Positions 8,977 to 17,074 of a stretch of DNA of 64,000 nucleotides are shown piece by piece. The position numbers and the translations under genes were made by a program. Every line of letters starts with the position of its first letter. Within the stretch, counting starts at the first letter, position 1. This stretch comes from Asanoa hainanensis (GTDB taxonomy: Bacteria > Actinomycetota > Actinomycetes > Mycobacteriales > Micromonosporaceae). The notes below the pieces were generated by a model. It had not been told where the DNA came from, ran no database searches, and worked only from the letters and a program-made list of their open reading frames with translations. The stretch spans positions 124,001 to 188,000 of the forward strand of contig NZ_FZPH01000009.1 in the NCBI RefSeq assembly GCF_900188485.1, read 5' to 3'.

Positions 8977-8988
8977 CGGCTTAGCCGG
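8976..8988. promoter_or_regulatory. Perfect inverted repeat at the kinase promoter
   Basis: CCGGCT-T-AGCCGG is a perfect 6-bp inverted repeat with a one-base centre, overlapping the end of the putative -10 and the expected transcription start of the kinase gene. The adjacent divergent LuxR-type regulator makes an operator plausible; this is inference from position and symmetry. Confidence 0.35.
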
Positions 8989-9028
8989 CGGTTAGGTCTT
9001 GCTTAAATCGGAGGGAGGATTCGGCACA

Positions 9029-11101
9029 GTGCGGGACGAGACGCTCAGCGCGCGCTACCGGCTCACCCGCCGGCTCGGCGCCGGCGGCATGGGCGTCGTC
9101 TGGCAGGCGTACGACCAGGTCCTCGATCGGGACGTCGCGGTCAAGCTGCTGGCGCCGCAGTTCGCCCGCGACGCCGAGTTCCGCCGCCGGATCCTGGCGG
9201 AGGCCCGCGCGGCGGGGCGGCTCAGCCATCCGCACATCGCGAGCGTCTACGACTACGGCGAGACGACCGGCCCCGGCGATCCGCTGCCGTTCGTGGTGAT
9301 GGAGCTCCTGCACGGCCGGTCGCTGGAGCAGCGGCTCAAGCGCGGCCCGATCGGCGTCGAACCGGCGCTGCGGATCTGCGCCGAGGTGGCCTCCGCCCTC
9401 GCGGCCGCGCACGCTCGCGACGTGGTCCACCGGGACGTCAAGCCCGGCAACGTGATGCTGCCCGCCGGCGGCGCCAAGGTCGTCGACTTCGGGCTCGCCG
9501 CCGTGGCCGGGGCCTACGATGCCGCGGCGGGTGAGCTGGTCCTCGGCACCCCCGCGTACCTCGCCCCGGAACGGCTCGACGGGCGGCCGGTGGTCGCCGC
9601 GACCGACGTGTACGCGCTCGCCCTCCTGCTCTACCGCCTGCTCGCCGGCCGGTTGCCGTGGACCGCCGAGACCAGCACGCAGATGCTCGAGGCGCACGTC
9701 TACCTGGAGCCCGACCCGTTGCCGAAGCTGCCCGGCGTGCCGCCGGTGGTCCGCGAGCTGCTGCTGCGCTGCCTGGACAAGGAGCCGGACGCCCGCCCCG
9801 TCAGCCGCGAGGTGACCGTGACGCTGGCCCGCGCCGCCGGCGTCCACGTCCCGCTGGACGGCGTCGACGACGACGAGCCGGACGACGACGAGGAGGAGGC
9901 TGCGCCCGGCCCGGGCACGACCGCCGACCGCCGCCCGCCGCGCGCCGTGACCGGTGGGCGACCGCGCACCGGACCCTTCGCCAAGCGGGTGGGCGCCGAC
10001 CTCGACGTCGCGCTCGACCACGTCGACCTGCGCCGCCAGGCCAGCGCGATGCTCCGCGAGACCGTCGGGTTCGACCTGGCGATCTGGGCGGTGCTCGACC
10101 CGGTGACGCTGATGTGGGCGGCCTGCGTGGTCGACGGCGGGCCGCACGACGAGTCGCTGGAACGCGAGCTGTTCGCCAACGAGTACGGCCAGGACGACGT
10201 GCTCCGGCTGGTCGACCTGGCCGGCGACCAGCGGGTCGGCACGCTGGACGCGGCCACCCACGGCGACCCGGCGTTGAGCCCGAGGTTCCGGGGCGTCCTG
10301 CTGCCGCGCGGCTTCACCGACGAGCTCCGGGCGTCCTTCCACGACGCGGACGGCACGTGGGGAGCACTGTTCGCTTACCGCGCCGGTGGCCGGTTCACCA
10401 GCGCGGACGTCGCCCAGGTGGCGCCCGCCGGCCGCCTGCTCGGCGCGGCCCTGCACAACGCCCTCGCCCGTGGCCGCGAGCTGCCACCGCCGCCTCCTCC
10501 GACGCCGTCGCCTGGCCCCGCCGAACCGGCCCCGCGGGTCTCGCGGTTCCGGCTGCCCCGCCAGCGGCGGACCCGCCGCGCCGACCTCGCCCCGGCGCCT
10601 GCTCCGGCCACGGCCGCGCCCGACTCCGACTCGGGCCGCCTCACCCTGTCACCCGACGGCCGCCTGCTCGACGTGACGGCCTCCGCCCGCGGCGTGCTCG
10701 ACGCGGGGGAGCTCGACCGGGTCGGCACGGCCGTCGCGAAGGGCCGGCGCACGGGGCTCGTCGACACGTCCGGCGGGCGCTGGCTGGCGTTCCACGCCGT
10801 CGACCTGGACAGCGCGATCGCGGTGAGCGTCGGCCGCATCCGCCCGCACGAGATCAGCGCCTTCGTCGTGCAGGCCCGCGGCCTGCAGCCGTGGCACGGC
10901 ACGGTCCTCGGCGCGGTCGCCCGGGGCCGCGACACGCGGCAGATCGCCCGCGAGCTGGGCCTGTCCGTCTACGCGGTCGAGGACGGCCTGACGGCGCTGC
11001 TGACCGCGTTCCGGGCCGGCGGCCGGGCGGAGCTGCTGACCAGCCTGTTCTTCGACCACTACGTTCCGTTCCACGCCTCCGACGTGATCCTTCGCGGCTA
11101 G
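9029..11101 (+). CDS. Ser/Thr protein kinase with GAF-like and LuxR-like C-terminal domains
   Basis: A 690-aa cytoplasmic protein. Residues 1-270 are a PknB-type kinase: glycine loop GAGGMG, AVKLL lysine, HRDVKPGN catalytic loop, VVDFGLA and LGTPAYLAPERL. An acidic linker (DDDEPDDDEEE) follows. Residues about 300-480 resemble the GAF-like sensor of actinobacterial LuxR regulators (ETVGFDLAIWAVLDPVTL ... FRGVLLPRGFTDELR ... GALFAYR). A proline-rich linker, a short PAS-like piece, and a final 70 residues resembling a LuxR HTH (RQIARELGLSVYAVEDGLTALL) complete it. No transmembrane helix or PASTA repeat. I chose GTG 9029 because GGAGGGAGGA lies at 10-base spacing; TTG 8999 is the alternative. DNA binding by the tail is inferred. 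Confidence 0.85.
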   Translation: MRDETLSARYRLTRRLGAGGMGVVWQAYDQVLDRDVAVKLLAPQFARDAEFRRRILAEARAAGRLSHPHIASVYDYGETTGPGDPLPFVVMELLHGRSLEQRLKRGPIGVEPALRICAEVASALAAAHARDVVHRDVKPGNVMLPAGGAKVVDFGLAAVAGAYDAAAGELVLGTPAYLAPERLDGRPVVAATDVYALALLLYRLLAGRLPWTAETSTQMLEAHVYLEPDPLPKLPGVPPVVRELLLRCLDKEPDARPVSREVTVTLARAAGVHVPLDGVDDDEPDDDEEEAAPGPGTTADRRPPRAVTGGRPRTGPFAKRVGADLDVALDHVDLRRQASAMLRETVGFDLAIWAVLDPVTLMWAACVVDGGPHDESLERELFANEYGQDDVLRLVDLAGDQRVGTLDAATHGDPALSPRFRGVLLPRGFTDELRASFHDADGTWGALFAYRAGGRFTSADVAQVAPAGRLLGAALHNALARGRELPPPPPPTPSPGPAEPAPRVSRFRLPRQRRTRRADLAPAPAPATAAPDSDSGRLTLSPDGRLLDVTASARGVLDAGELDRVGTAVAKGRRTGLVDTSGGRWLAFHAVDLDSAIAVSVGRIRPHEISAFVVQARGLQPWHGTVLGAVARGRDTRQIARELGLSVYAVEDGLTALLTAFRAGGRAELLTSLFFDHYVPFHASDVILRG

Positions 11102-11153
11102 TCGGACAGGCCCCGGCCGTGGCATTGTCAGGGCGGCGGAGGAGGCGTACGGG

Positions 11154-11471
11154 ATGAACGAGACCCAGGTCCTGGTTTTCCTGCTGGCGGTGTCGGTCGG
11201 TGCCATCGCGATCGGCGGCGTGTTGATCGCCCGGCGCGGCGGGCTCGATGCCGAGCGGTTCGAGGTGCCGGTCCGCTGCCGTGACGGGCACGTGTTCACC
11301 ACCGTCTGGGTGCCGGGCGTGTCGCTCAAGGCCATCCGCCTCGGCCCGGTGCGGTTCCAGTGGTGCCCGGTGGGCGAGCACCGCACGTTCGTCACCCTCG
11401 TGCCCTGGTCGCGGCTGAGCCCGGAAGAGCGCTGGATGGCGGCCCACAATCACGACTCCCGCGTGCCCTGA
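11154..11471 (+). CDS. Small single-pass membrane protein with Cys/His cluster
   Basis: A 105-aa protein of unknown function. Residues 5-28 are one hydrophobic helix (VLVFLLAVSVGAIAIGGVLI), then a soluble domain containing RCRDGHVFTT and QWCPVGEHRTF. The two Cys-plus-His pairs, about 32 residues apart, could form a zinc-ribbon-like site; only two cysteines are present, so the histidines would have to contribute. An upstream GGAGG lies at suitable spacing to ATG 11154. It stands alone on the + strand between the kinase and a metallo-hydrolase. I recognise this as a conserved actinobacterial hypothetical type but cannot assign a role. Confidence 0.75.
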   Translation: MNETQVLVFLLAVSVGAIAIGGVLIARRGGLDAERFEVPVRCRDGHVFTTVWVPGVSLKAIRLGPVRFQWCPVGEHRTFVTLVPWSRLSPEERWMAAHNHDSRVP

Positions 11472-11512
11472 TTCCGCCCCGACCCGCCGGGATCGGTGCG
11501 AGTCTGGGGTTC

Positions 11513-12352
11513 ATGGCACCACTTGTGTACGAGACCTACGTCGCTCCTGGTAAACCCGTGGTTTCTGATGACCTGCCCGCCGGTGAGACGGCGGAGATGT
11601 GGTCTCCGACCAGCGCGACGCTGATCCACGGTGACCGGGACGCGGTGCTCGTCGACGCGCTGCTGACCGACCGGGAGGGCTACGACCTGGCCGACTGGGT
11701 CGAGGAGTCGGGCAAGGAGCTGACCACCATCTACGTCACGCACGGCCACGGTGACCACTTCTTCGGCGCCGCCGCCGTGCTCGACCGGTTCCCGGACGCC
11801 CGGCTGGTGGCCACCTCGGAGGTGGTCGACGTGATGGCCGAGCAGGTCGAGCCGGACCTGCTCGACGGGTTCTGGCGGGCGGCGTTCCCGGACCAGATCG
11901 GCGACCCGGTGATCGCCGAGCCGCTCGACGGCGACACCATCGAGCTGGAGGGCCAGGAGCTGCACGCCGTCGCGCTCGGGCACAGCGACACCGACCACAC
12001 CACCGCGCTGCACGCGCCGTCGATCGGGCTGGTCGTGGCCGGCGACAGCGTCTACAACGACGTGCACCTCTACCTGGCCGAGGCCGGCCGGGACGGGCTC
12101 GACGGCTGGTTCGACGCCCTGGACACGGTGGCCGGCCTGCGGCCGCGGGCGGTGGTGGCCGGGCACAAGCGCGCCGATGCCGACGACCGCCCGACCGACG
12201 TCGACGCGACCCGCGACTACCTGCGTGACTGGGTCGAGGCCGTGCGCCGCACCTCGGACGCCCAGGCGCTCTACGACGCGATGGTTTCGCGCTACCCGGA
12301 CCGGATCAACCGGGCCGTGCTCTGGCACTCGGCCGAGGCCGCCAAGCCTTAG
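11513..12352 (+). CDS. MBL-fold metallo-hydrolase
   Basis: A 279-aa metallo-beta-lactamase-fold hydrolase. The zinc motif is THGHGDHFF (H77, H79, D81, H82), with a further metal histidine in LGHSDTDHTT, an aspartate in VAGDSVYND and a terminal histidine in VVAGHK, so the binuclear site appears complete. The sequence resembles the broad 'MBL fold metallo-hydrolase' group with a C-terminal helical extension rather than class B beta-lactamases. No signal peptide. ATG 11513 gives the family N-terminus. The stop TAG overlaps the stop of a convergent IclR-type regulator by three bases. Substrate unknown. Confidence 0.85.
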   Translation: MAPLVYETYVAPGKPVVSDDLPAGETAEMWSPTSATLIHGDRDAVLVDALLTDREGYDLADWVEESGKELTTIYVTHGHGDHFFGAAAVLDRFPDARLVATSEVVDVMAEQVEPDLLDGFWRAAFPDQIGDPVIAEPLDGDTIELEGQELHAVALGHSDTDHTTALHAPSIGLVVAGDSVYNDVHLYLAEAGRDGLDGWFDALDTVAGLRPRAVVAGHKRADADDRPTDVDATRDYLRDWVEAVRRTSDAQALYDAMVSRYPDRINRAVLWHSAEAAKP

Positions 12353-13131
12353 GCGCCCAGCCGCGCCGACAGCGACGCGGTCTCGGCCAGCAGGATGCGG
12401 GCCAGCTCGTCGACGCGGGTGCGGATGCGCTCTACCGGGCCGCAGACGCTGATCACCGCCACCGGCCGGCCCTCGTGGTCGAACACCGGCGCCGCGACCG
12501 ACGCCGCGCCGGTCTGGCGCTCGCCGAACGACGCCGCGTAGCCACGCTCGCGGATCACCCGCAGCTCGTCGCGCAGGAAGGTCGGGTCGACCACCGTGTG
12601 GTCGGTCAGCGCGGGCAGCAGGCCCGAGCCGAGATACGCGTCGCGCTGCTCATCGGGCAGGAAGGCCAGGAACGCCTTCGACGAGCTGCCCGCGTGCAGC
12701 GGGAACGGCTCGCCGATCCGCACCTCCATCTTCACGTCGCGGGCCGGCGTCACCTGGTCGAGGTAGACGCGGCTGTCGCGGACGCGGATCGACAGCGTCG
12801 AGGTCTCGTTCGTGGCGGCGCTGAGCCGGCGCATGGGCTCGCGGGCCAGGTCGCGCACGTCGACCCGGTCGAGGAACGCGCGGCCGAGGGCCAGCGAGGC
12901 GGGGCCCAGGCCGTAGCGGCGGCTGGTCTCGTCGGCGACCACGAGCTGCCGGCTGCACAGGGTGGTCAGGATGCGGTGCACGACGGCCTTCGACAGGCCG
13001 AGCCGGCGGCCGATCTCGGTGACGCCGAGGCTCGGCTCGGGGGAGCGGGCGAACAGCAGCAGCACGTCGAGGGCGCGTTCGAGGCCGTTGACGGTGCGCT
13101 CCGTCGACTCCTCCGCAGTGGTCGTGGTCAC
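12349..13131 (-). CDS. IclR-family transcriptional regulator
   Basis: A 260-aa IclR regulator: N-terminal winged HTH (LERALDVLLLF, LGVTEIGRRLGLSKAVVHRIL) and a C-terminal effector domain (PLHAGSSSKAFLAFL, GYAASFGERQTGAASVAAPVF, AVISVCGPVERI). I place the start at GTG 13131; an in-frame ATG at 13191 would add about 20 residues unlike the family, although it begins only six bases after the upstream pectate lyase stop. Lying just downstream of the lyase on the same strand, it could be cotranscribed and control pectin or uronate use; the 59% of family-typical residues I can align by eye support the family, not the target. Confidence 0.86.
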   Translation of the reverse strand: MTTTTAEESTERTVNGLERALDVLLLFARSPEPSLGVTEIGRRLGLSKAVVHRILTTLCSRQLVVADETSRRYGLGPASLALGRAFLDRVDVRDLAREPMRRLSAATNETSTLSIRVRDSRVYLDQVTPARDVKMEVRIGEPFPLHAGSSSKAFLAFLPDEQRDAYLGSGLLPALTDHTVVDPTFLRDELRVIRERGYAASFGERQTGAASVAAPVFDHEGRPVAVISVCGPVERIRTRVDELARILLAETASLSARLGA

Positions 13132-13197
13132 AAGGGCGAACGTAGCGCACGCCGGCGCGGCGGCGAGTCGGCCGCCGCGCCGGGTAATCATGGCTGG

Positions 13198-14622
13198 TCA
13201 GACACTGATCCGGCCGGCGCCCGCGCCGGCCGAGACGCTCGCCTTGACGCCGCTGGCGCTGTCGAGCTGGTACGAGTAGGGAACGCCGGAGACGCTACCG
13301 CCACCGCTCTCCGGGGTGCCGGAGCCGGTGAAGTAGTTGTTGCGCTGGAGGATCGCGCCGTCGTCCGAGTCCGCGTACCCGACGAGCGTGGGCTCGTCGA
13401 CGCTCTCGAAGTAGTTGCCCTCGACCAGCACACCCGCGCCCATGGTGGACGCGACGCCGTACTCGTTGCCGCGGTAGTAGTTGTTGTAGACGTGCACCGG
13501 GTTGCCGAACCGGACCCGCGGGTGGCGGGTGCCGGAGCCGTCGAACCAGTTGTGGTGGTACGTCACCCGCAGGTGGCCCCGGTCCTCACCGGCGTTGTCG
13601 TCGCTGTGGCCGAGCAGCATGGACTTGTCGTGGCCGTACACCCGGTTCCAGGAGACGGTCACGTAGTCGCTGGCCCGTTTGACGTCGACCGCGCCGTCGT
13701 ACCCGTTGGTGAAGCTGTTGTGGTCGATCCAGACCCGCGTCGAGTACTGGACGTTGATCGCGTCGTCGTCCCAGTCCCGGAACGAGATGTTGCGGATGAT
13801 CACGTTGCTGGCGTTGGACACGTTGAGTCCGCAGCCGGCGATCGTCGCACCGGAGTTGCCGAGGATCGTCTTGTTCGACCCGACGGTGATCATGCCGGAG
13901 CAGGAGATGGTGCCGGAGACGCGGACGACCCGGGCGGTCGAGCCGGAGACGGCGCTGGACAGCGCCGACGAGCTCGTCACCGTGGTCGCGGACGCGCTGC
14001 CGCCGCCGCTGGTGCCGCCACCCTGGGTGGCCCAGCCGACCAGGCCGGTCTGCGGGGTGCCGCCTCCGCCGCCTCCGCCGCTGCCGACCACGGCGAGCTG
14101 CCACTGCTGGTTCCAGCCGCCGAGGTCCGCGTACTGGGAGATGATGCCGCCGTCGGCCGTCGACCATTCCCAGATGTCGAGCGCCTTGCCGCTGTGCCGG
14201 TTGAGCAGTTTGACGAAGCCGCTGTCGGTGTCGCGGACGGCGAAGTGCTGACGCGTGGTGCCGTTGTCGGAGTTCGCGACGAGTTGCGTGCCGTCGTTGG
14301 CGTTCGGCAGCTCCAGGACCTTGCCGCTGTGCCGGGAGCGCAGCTTGTAATAGCCGCTGCCGGCGTCGACGAACTGCCACTGCTGGGCGTTGTTGTTGTT
14401 GCGGGCCCACTGCACGATGGGCGCGCCGTCGGCCGTGTTGAAGTTGTAGAGATCGATCGCCTTGCCGCTGTGCCGGGAGACGATCACGTAGTAGGCACCG
14501 GTGTCGATGGTGGCCGCTTGCGCGGGTGCGGCCACCACCTGCGTGACCGCGACGGCCGCGAGCAGGCCAAGGGCGCCTGCCAGCAGCGCGCGTACGCGGC
14601 GCGCGGGAGCGGAATGTCGCAT
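13198..14622 (-). CDS. Secreted pectate lyase (PL1) with N-terminal ricin-type lectin domain
   Basis: A 474-aa exported enzyme predicted to cleave polygalacturonate by beta-elimination. Residues 1-37 form a signal peptide ending AQAA. Residues about 40-180 are a RICIN/CBM13-like module with repeated HSGKALD/HSGKVLE and QQWQF motifs, a carbohydrate-binding beta trefoil. A glycine-rich linker leads to a PL1 parallel beta helix with GYDGAVDVKRASDYVTVSWN (calcium-binding aspartates) and the catalytic-arginine region GSGTRHPRVRFGN. The lectin module precedes the catalytic domain. It has its own upstream promoter and a LacI-type operator, and the IclR-type gene follows on the same strand. Confidence 0.92.
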   Translation of the reverse strand: MRHSAPARRVRALLAGALGLLAAVAVTQVVAAPAQAATIDTGAYYVIVSRHSGKAIDLYNFNTADGAPIVQWARNNNNAQQWQFVDAGSGYYKLRSRHSGKVLELPNANDGTQLVANSDNGTTRQHFAVRDTDSGFVKLLNRHSGKALDIWEWSTADGGIISQYADLGGWNQQWQLAVVGSGGGGGGGTPQTGLVGWATQGGGTSGGGSASATTVTSSSALSSAVSGSTARVVRVSGTISCSGMITVGSNKTILGNSGATIAGCGLNVSNASNVIIRNISFRDWDDDAINVQYSTRVWIDHNSFTNGYDGAVDVKRASDYVTVSWNRVYGHDKSMLLGHSDDNAGEDRGHLRVTYHHNWFDGSGTRHPRVRFGNPVHVYNNYYRGNEYGVASTMGAGVLVEGNYFESVDEPTLVGYADSDDGAILQRNNYFTGSGTPESGGGSVSGVPYSYQLDSASGVKASVSAGAGAGRISV

Positions 14623-14687
14623 GGGGAAAGGACCTCCATTGCCGATCAGCCGGCGGGGCTGGTCGCCGGCATGCTGAGTTAGCTATA

Positions 14688-14701
14688 GGTAAGCGCTTTC
14701 C
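14688..14701. promoter_or_regulatory. LacI-type operator upstream of the pectate lyase
   Basis: GGTAAGCGCTTTCC contains the perfect palindrome AAGCGCTT with GG/CC flanks, the centre-CG form typical of LacI-family operators. It lies immediately downstream of the putative -10 of the pectate lyase promoter, about 66 bases from the start codon, where a repressor would block initiation. No LacI-family gene is present in the window, so the regulator must be encoded elsewhere. Confidence 0.5.
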
Positions 14702-14709
14702 TGCCGGGA

Positions 14710-14739
14710 AAGGTAGGCGTTTACAACCATGCTCGTCAA
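14710..14739 (-). promoter_or_regulatory. Putative promoter of the pectate lyase gene
   Basis: On the minus strand, TTGACG (14739-14734) and TACCTT (14715-14710) are separated by 18 bases. The predicted start point falls next to the palindromic operator at 14688-14701. The hexamers are recognisable but not perfect. Confidence 0.4.
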
Positions 14740-14814
14740 TGCTTTGGCATGTGCAGGAAGTTTGCAGTGCGTTCGGCTGAGGCCACGCACGGTGTGGGGG
14801 TGCGATCATGCCTC

Positions 14815-15615
14815 ATGACCGAAAAGCCAGACACGATTGTCCTGATCCACGGTTTCTGGGTGACACCGCGCAGTTGGGAAGAGTGGAAGGCGCATTACGA
14901 GGCGAAGGGCTTCACGGTCCTCACGCCCGCCTACCCCGGCTTCGAGGTCGAGGTCGAGGCGCTCAACGCCGACCCCTCACCGATCGCCTCCCTGACCGCC
15001 CCGCAGGTCATCGAGCACCTGTCCGCGGTGGTCGGGGCCCTGCCGAAGCCGCCGATCCTGATGGGCCACTCGGCCGGCGGCGCGTTCACCCAGGTGCTGC
15101 TCGACCGCGGCTATGGCGCGTCGGCCGTGGTGCTCAACTCGGCGCCGACCGAGGGCGTCAACGTCATCCCGCTCTCGCAGATCAAGTCGACGTTCCCGGT
15201 GCTGAAGAACCCGGCCAACCGGCACCGCGCGGTCGGCTTCGACTTCGACCAGTGGAACTACGCGTTCACCAACAACTTCCCCGAGGACCGGGCCCGGGCG
15301 CTCTACGAGCGCTACGCGATCCCGGCCTCGGGCGGCATCCTGTGGAACAGCGTGCTGGCCAACCTGATGCCCGGCCCGCAGGACATCGCGGTCAACTACC
15401 ACAACGCCGACCGGGCGCCGCTGCTGTTCATCTCCGGCTCCGAGGACCACATCATGCCGCCCAGCGTGCAGAAGTCGAACGCCGCGCACTACAAGGGCAA
15501 CACGATCACCGAGGTGCGGTTGTACGAGGGCAAGGCGCACCTGCTGCCCTCGCAGGACGGCTGGCAGGAGATCGCCGACTACGCCCTCGACTGGGCGCTC
15601 GATCACGCCAAGTGA
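14815..15615 (+). CDS. Alpha/beta hydrolase
   Basis: A 266-aa cytoplasmic alpha/beta hydrolase. Visible motifs: oxyanion region VLIHGFW near residue 10, nucleophile elbow GHSAGG (serine in LMGHSAGGAFTQ), acid in ISGSEDHIMP and catalytic histidine in GKAHLLP, so the triad looks complete. It resembles the short-chain esterase/haloperoxidase-like group. ATG 14815 is preferred over an earlier ATG at 14749 because it gives the family N-terminus. Its stop overlaps the GTG start of the following MBL-fold gene by 4 nt (GTGA), and a QsdR-type regulator gene follows, so the three probably form one transcript. Substrate unknown. Confidence 0.83.
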   Translation: MTEKPDTIVLIHGFWVTPRSWEEWKAHYEAKGFTVLTPAYPGFEVEVEALNADPSPIASLTAPQVIEHLSAVVGALPKPPILMGHSAGGAFTQVLLDRGYGASAVVLNSAPTEGVNVIPLSQIKSTFPVLKNPANRHRAVGFDFDQWNYAFTNNFPEDRARALYERYAIPASGGILWNSVLANLMPGPQDIAVNYHNADRAPLLFISGSEDHIMPPSVQKSNAAHYKGNTITEVRLYEGKAHLLPSQDGWQEIADYALDWALDHAK

Positions 15616-16403
15616 CCCAGGCCCGGCTGACGCACGTCGGCGGCCCGACCACCCTGGTCGAGGTCGCCGGCTGGCGGCTGCTCACGGACCCGACCTTCGA
15701 CCCGCCCGGCCGGCGGTACGGGTTCGGCCTGGGCACCTCGTCGCGCAAGCTGACCGGCCCGGCGGTGGCGGTCGACGCGCTCGGCCCGATCGACGCGGTG
15801 CTGCTGACCCACGACCACCACGCCGACAACCTCGACGACGCCGGGCGCTCGCTGCTGCCGCTGGCGGACGACATCGTCACCACGGTCTCCGGGGCGCGCC
15901 GGCTCGGCCACCGGGCCCAGGGGCTGCGCCCGTGGCAGACGCTCACCCTGTCGCGGCCCGGAAGGCCGAGCATCGAGGTCACCGCGACGCCCTGCCGGCA
16001 CGGTCCGCCGCTGAGCGGCCCGCTGGTCGGCGACGTGATCGGCTTCGCCCTGGCGTGGGAGGGGCAGCGGCACGGCGCGCTCTGGTTCACCGGCGACACC
16101 GTGCTCTACGGCGGCGTGCGCGAGGTCGCCGGCCGCGTCCCGGTCGGCACCGCCGTGCTGCACCTCGGCGGCGTGCGGTTCCCGATCACCGGCCCGCTGC
16201 GCTACTCGCTGACCGCCCGCCGTGCGGTCGAGCTGTGCGAGCTCGTCCGCCCGCACACCGCGATCCCGGTGCACTACGAGGGCTGGAGCCATTTCCAGGA
16301 GCCGCGACCGGCGATCGAGCGGGCGTTCTCCGCCGCGCCGCCGGCCGTGCGCGAGAGCGTGCGGTGGCTCCCGATCGGCGCCGCCACGGATATCGACGTC
16401 TGA
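15612..16403 (+). CDS. UlaG-like MBL-fold hydrolase
   Basis: A 263-aa metallo-beta-lactamase-fold protein of the UlaG/RomA-like type: THVGGPTTLVEVAGWRLLTDP at the N-terminus, metal motif THDHHADN at about 66-73, then FTGDTVLYGG and IPVHYEGW near the C-terminus supplying the remaining ligands. UlaG itself opens ascorbate-6-phosphate lactone; other members act on phosphoesters or N-acyl lipids, so the reaction here is open. GTG 15612 overlaps the upstream hydrolase stop. The pairing of a hydrolase, an MBL-fold enzyme and a QsdR-type regulator suggests lactone or ester turnover; that is inference. Confidence 0.82.
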   Translation: MTQARLTHVGGPTTLVEVAGWRLLTDPTFDPPGRRYGFGLGTSSRKLTGPAVAVDALGPIDAVLLTHDHHADNLDDAGRSLLPLADDIVTTVSGARRLGHRAQGLRPWQTLTLSRPGRPSIEVTATPCRHGPPLSGPLVGDVIGFALAWEGQRHGALWFTGDTVLYGGVREVAGRVPVGTAVLHLGGVRFPITGPLRYSLTARRAVELCELVRPHTAIPVHYEGWSHFQEPRPAIERAFSAAPPAVRESVRWLPIGAATDIDV

Positions 16404-16429
16404 CATTCGCCGGGGCTATCGTCACCCGC

Positions 16430-16978
16430 ATGCGGGTGGTCAGCCAGGAACGGGTCGTGCGGGGCGGCTGCGCCTTCTTCCTGCGGCACGGCACTGTGGA
16501 CATGGACGGCCTGGCCGGCAGCCTCTCGGTCAGCCGCGCCACCCTCTACCGCGTGGTGCACGGCCGCGACCCGCTGCTCGGCGAGGTGCTCTGGCGGCTC
16601 GCCGACCGGATGTTGGCCCGCGCCCACGCCGAGACCACCAGCTCCGGCCTCGACGGCGTCCTGGAGACCACCCGCCGGTTCGCCGACCAGGTCAGGCGGG
16701 CCGAGCCGTTCCTGGCGTTCCTGGCCGCGGAGCCCGCCACGGCCGCCCGCGTGCTGTTCACGCCGGCCGGGGGAGTGCACGCCCGGGTGGTCGCGGCGCA
16801 GCGGGGCATCCTGGCCGCGGCGACCGATCCCGCCTGGTCGCCCGGCGACCTCGACGGCGCCGCGTACCTCTACGTCCGGATCATCGAGTCCGCCCTGTAC
16901 GCCGAGCTGCTCGGCGGTCACCAGGCCGACCCGGGCACCACCGAACGGGCCGCCCGGGCGGTGCTCGAGGCCTGCTGA
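16430..16978 (+). CDS. QsdR-like TetR-family regulator
   Basis: A 182-aa TetR-type regulator. The N-terminal HTH is short and atypical (GTVDMDGLAGSLSVSRATLYRVVHGRDPLLGEVLW), and the C-terminal part (FLAFLAAEPATAARVLFTP, later YLYVRIIESALYAELLGG) matches the C-terminal domain described for QsdR, the regulator first linked to quorum-signal lactone degradation in Rhodococcus. ATG 16430 lies 26 bases after the MBL-fold gene on the same strand. It probably regulates its own transcript. Assignment to the QsdR subfamily is by motif memory and should be treated as moderate. Confidence 0.72.
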   Translation: MRVVSQERVVRGGCAFFLRHGTVDMDGLAGSLSVSRATLYRVVHGRDPLLGEVLWRLADRMLARAHAETTSSGLDGVLETTRRFADQVRRAEPFLAFLAAEPATAARVLFTPAGGVHARVVAAQRGILAAATDPAWSPGDLDGAAYLYVRIIESALYAELLGGHQADPGTTERAARAVLEAC

Positions 16979-17074
16979 GACGGCCATCTCAGCTTCTCCG
17001 CGACCGGTAGCAGCACGCATCGACGACCACTTATGGTGCGGCGCAGGACCGTCGTCGTGAAGGAGCTCGCCGAC

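Noticed and set aside
8294-8995. A 233-codon plus-strand open frame opposite the LuxR-type regulator
   Set aside because: The minus-strand protein has a clear HTH; the plus-strand frame is a composition shadow.
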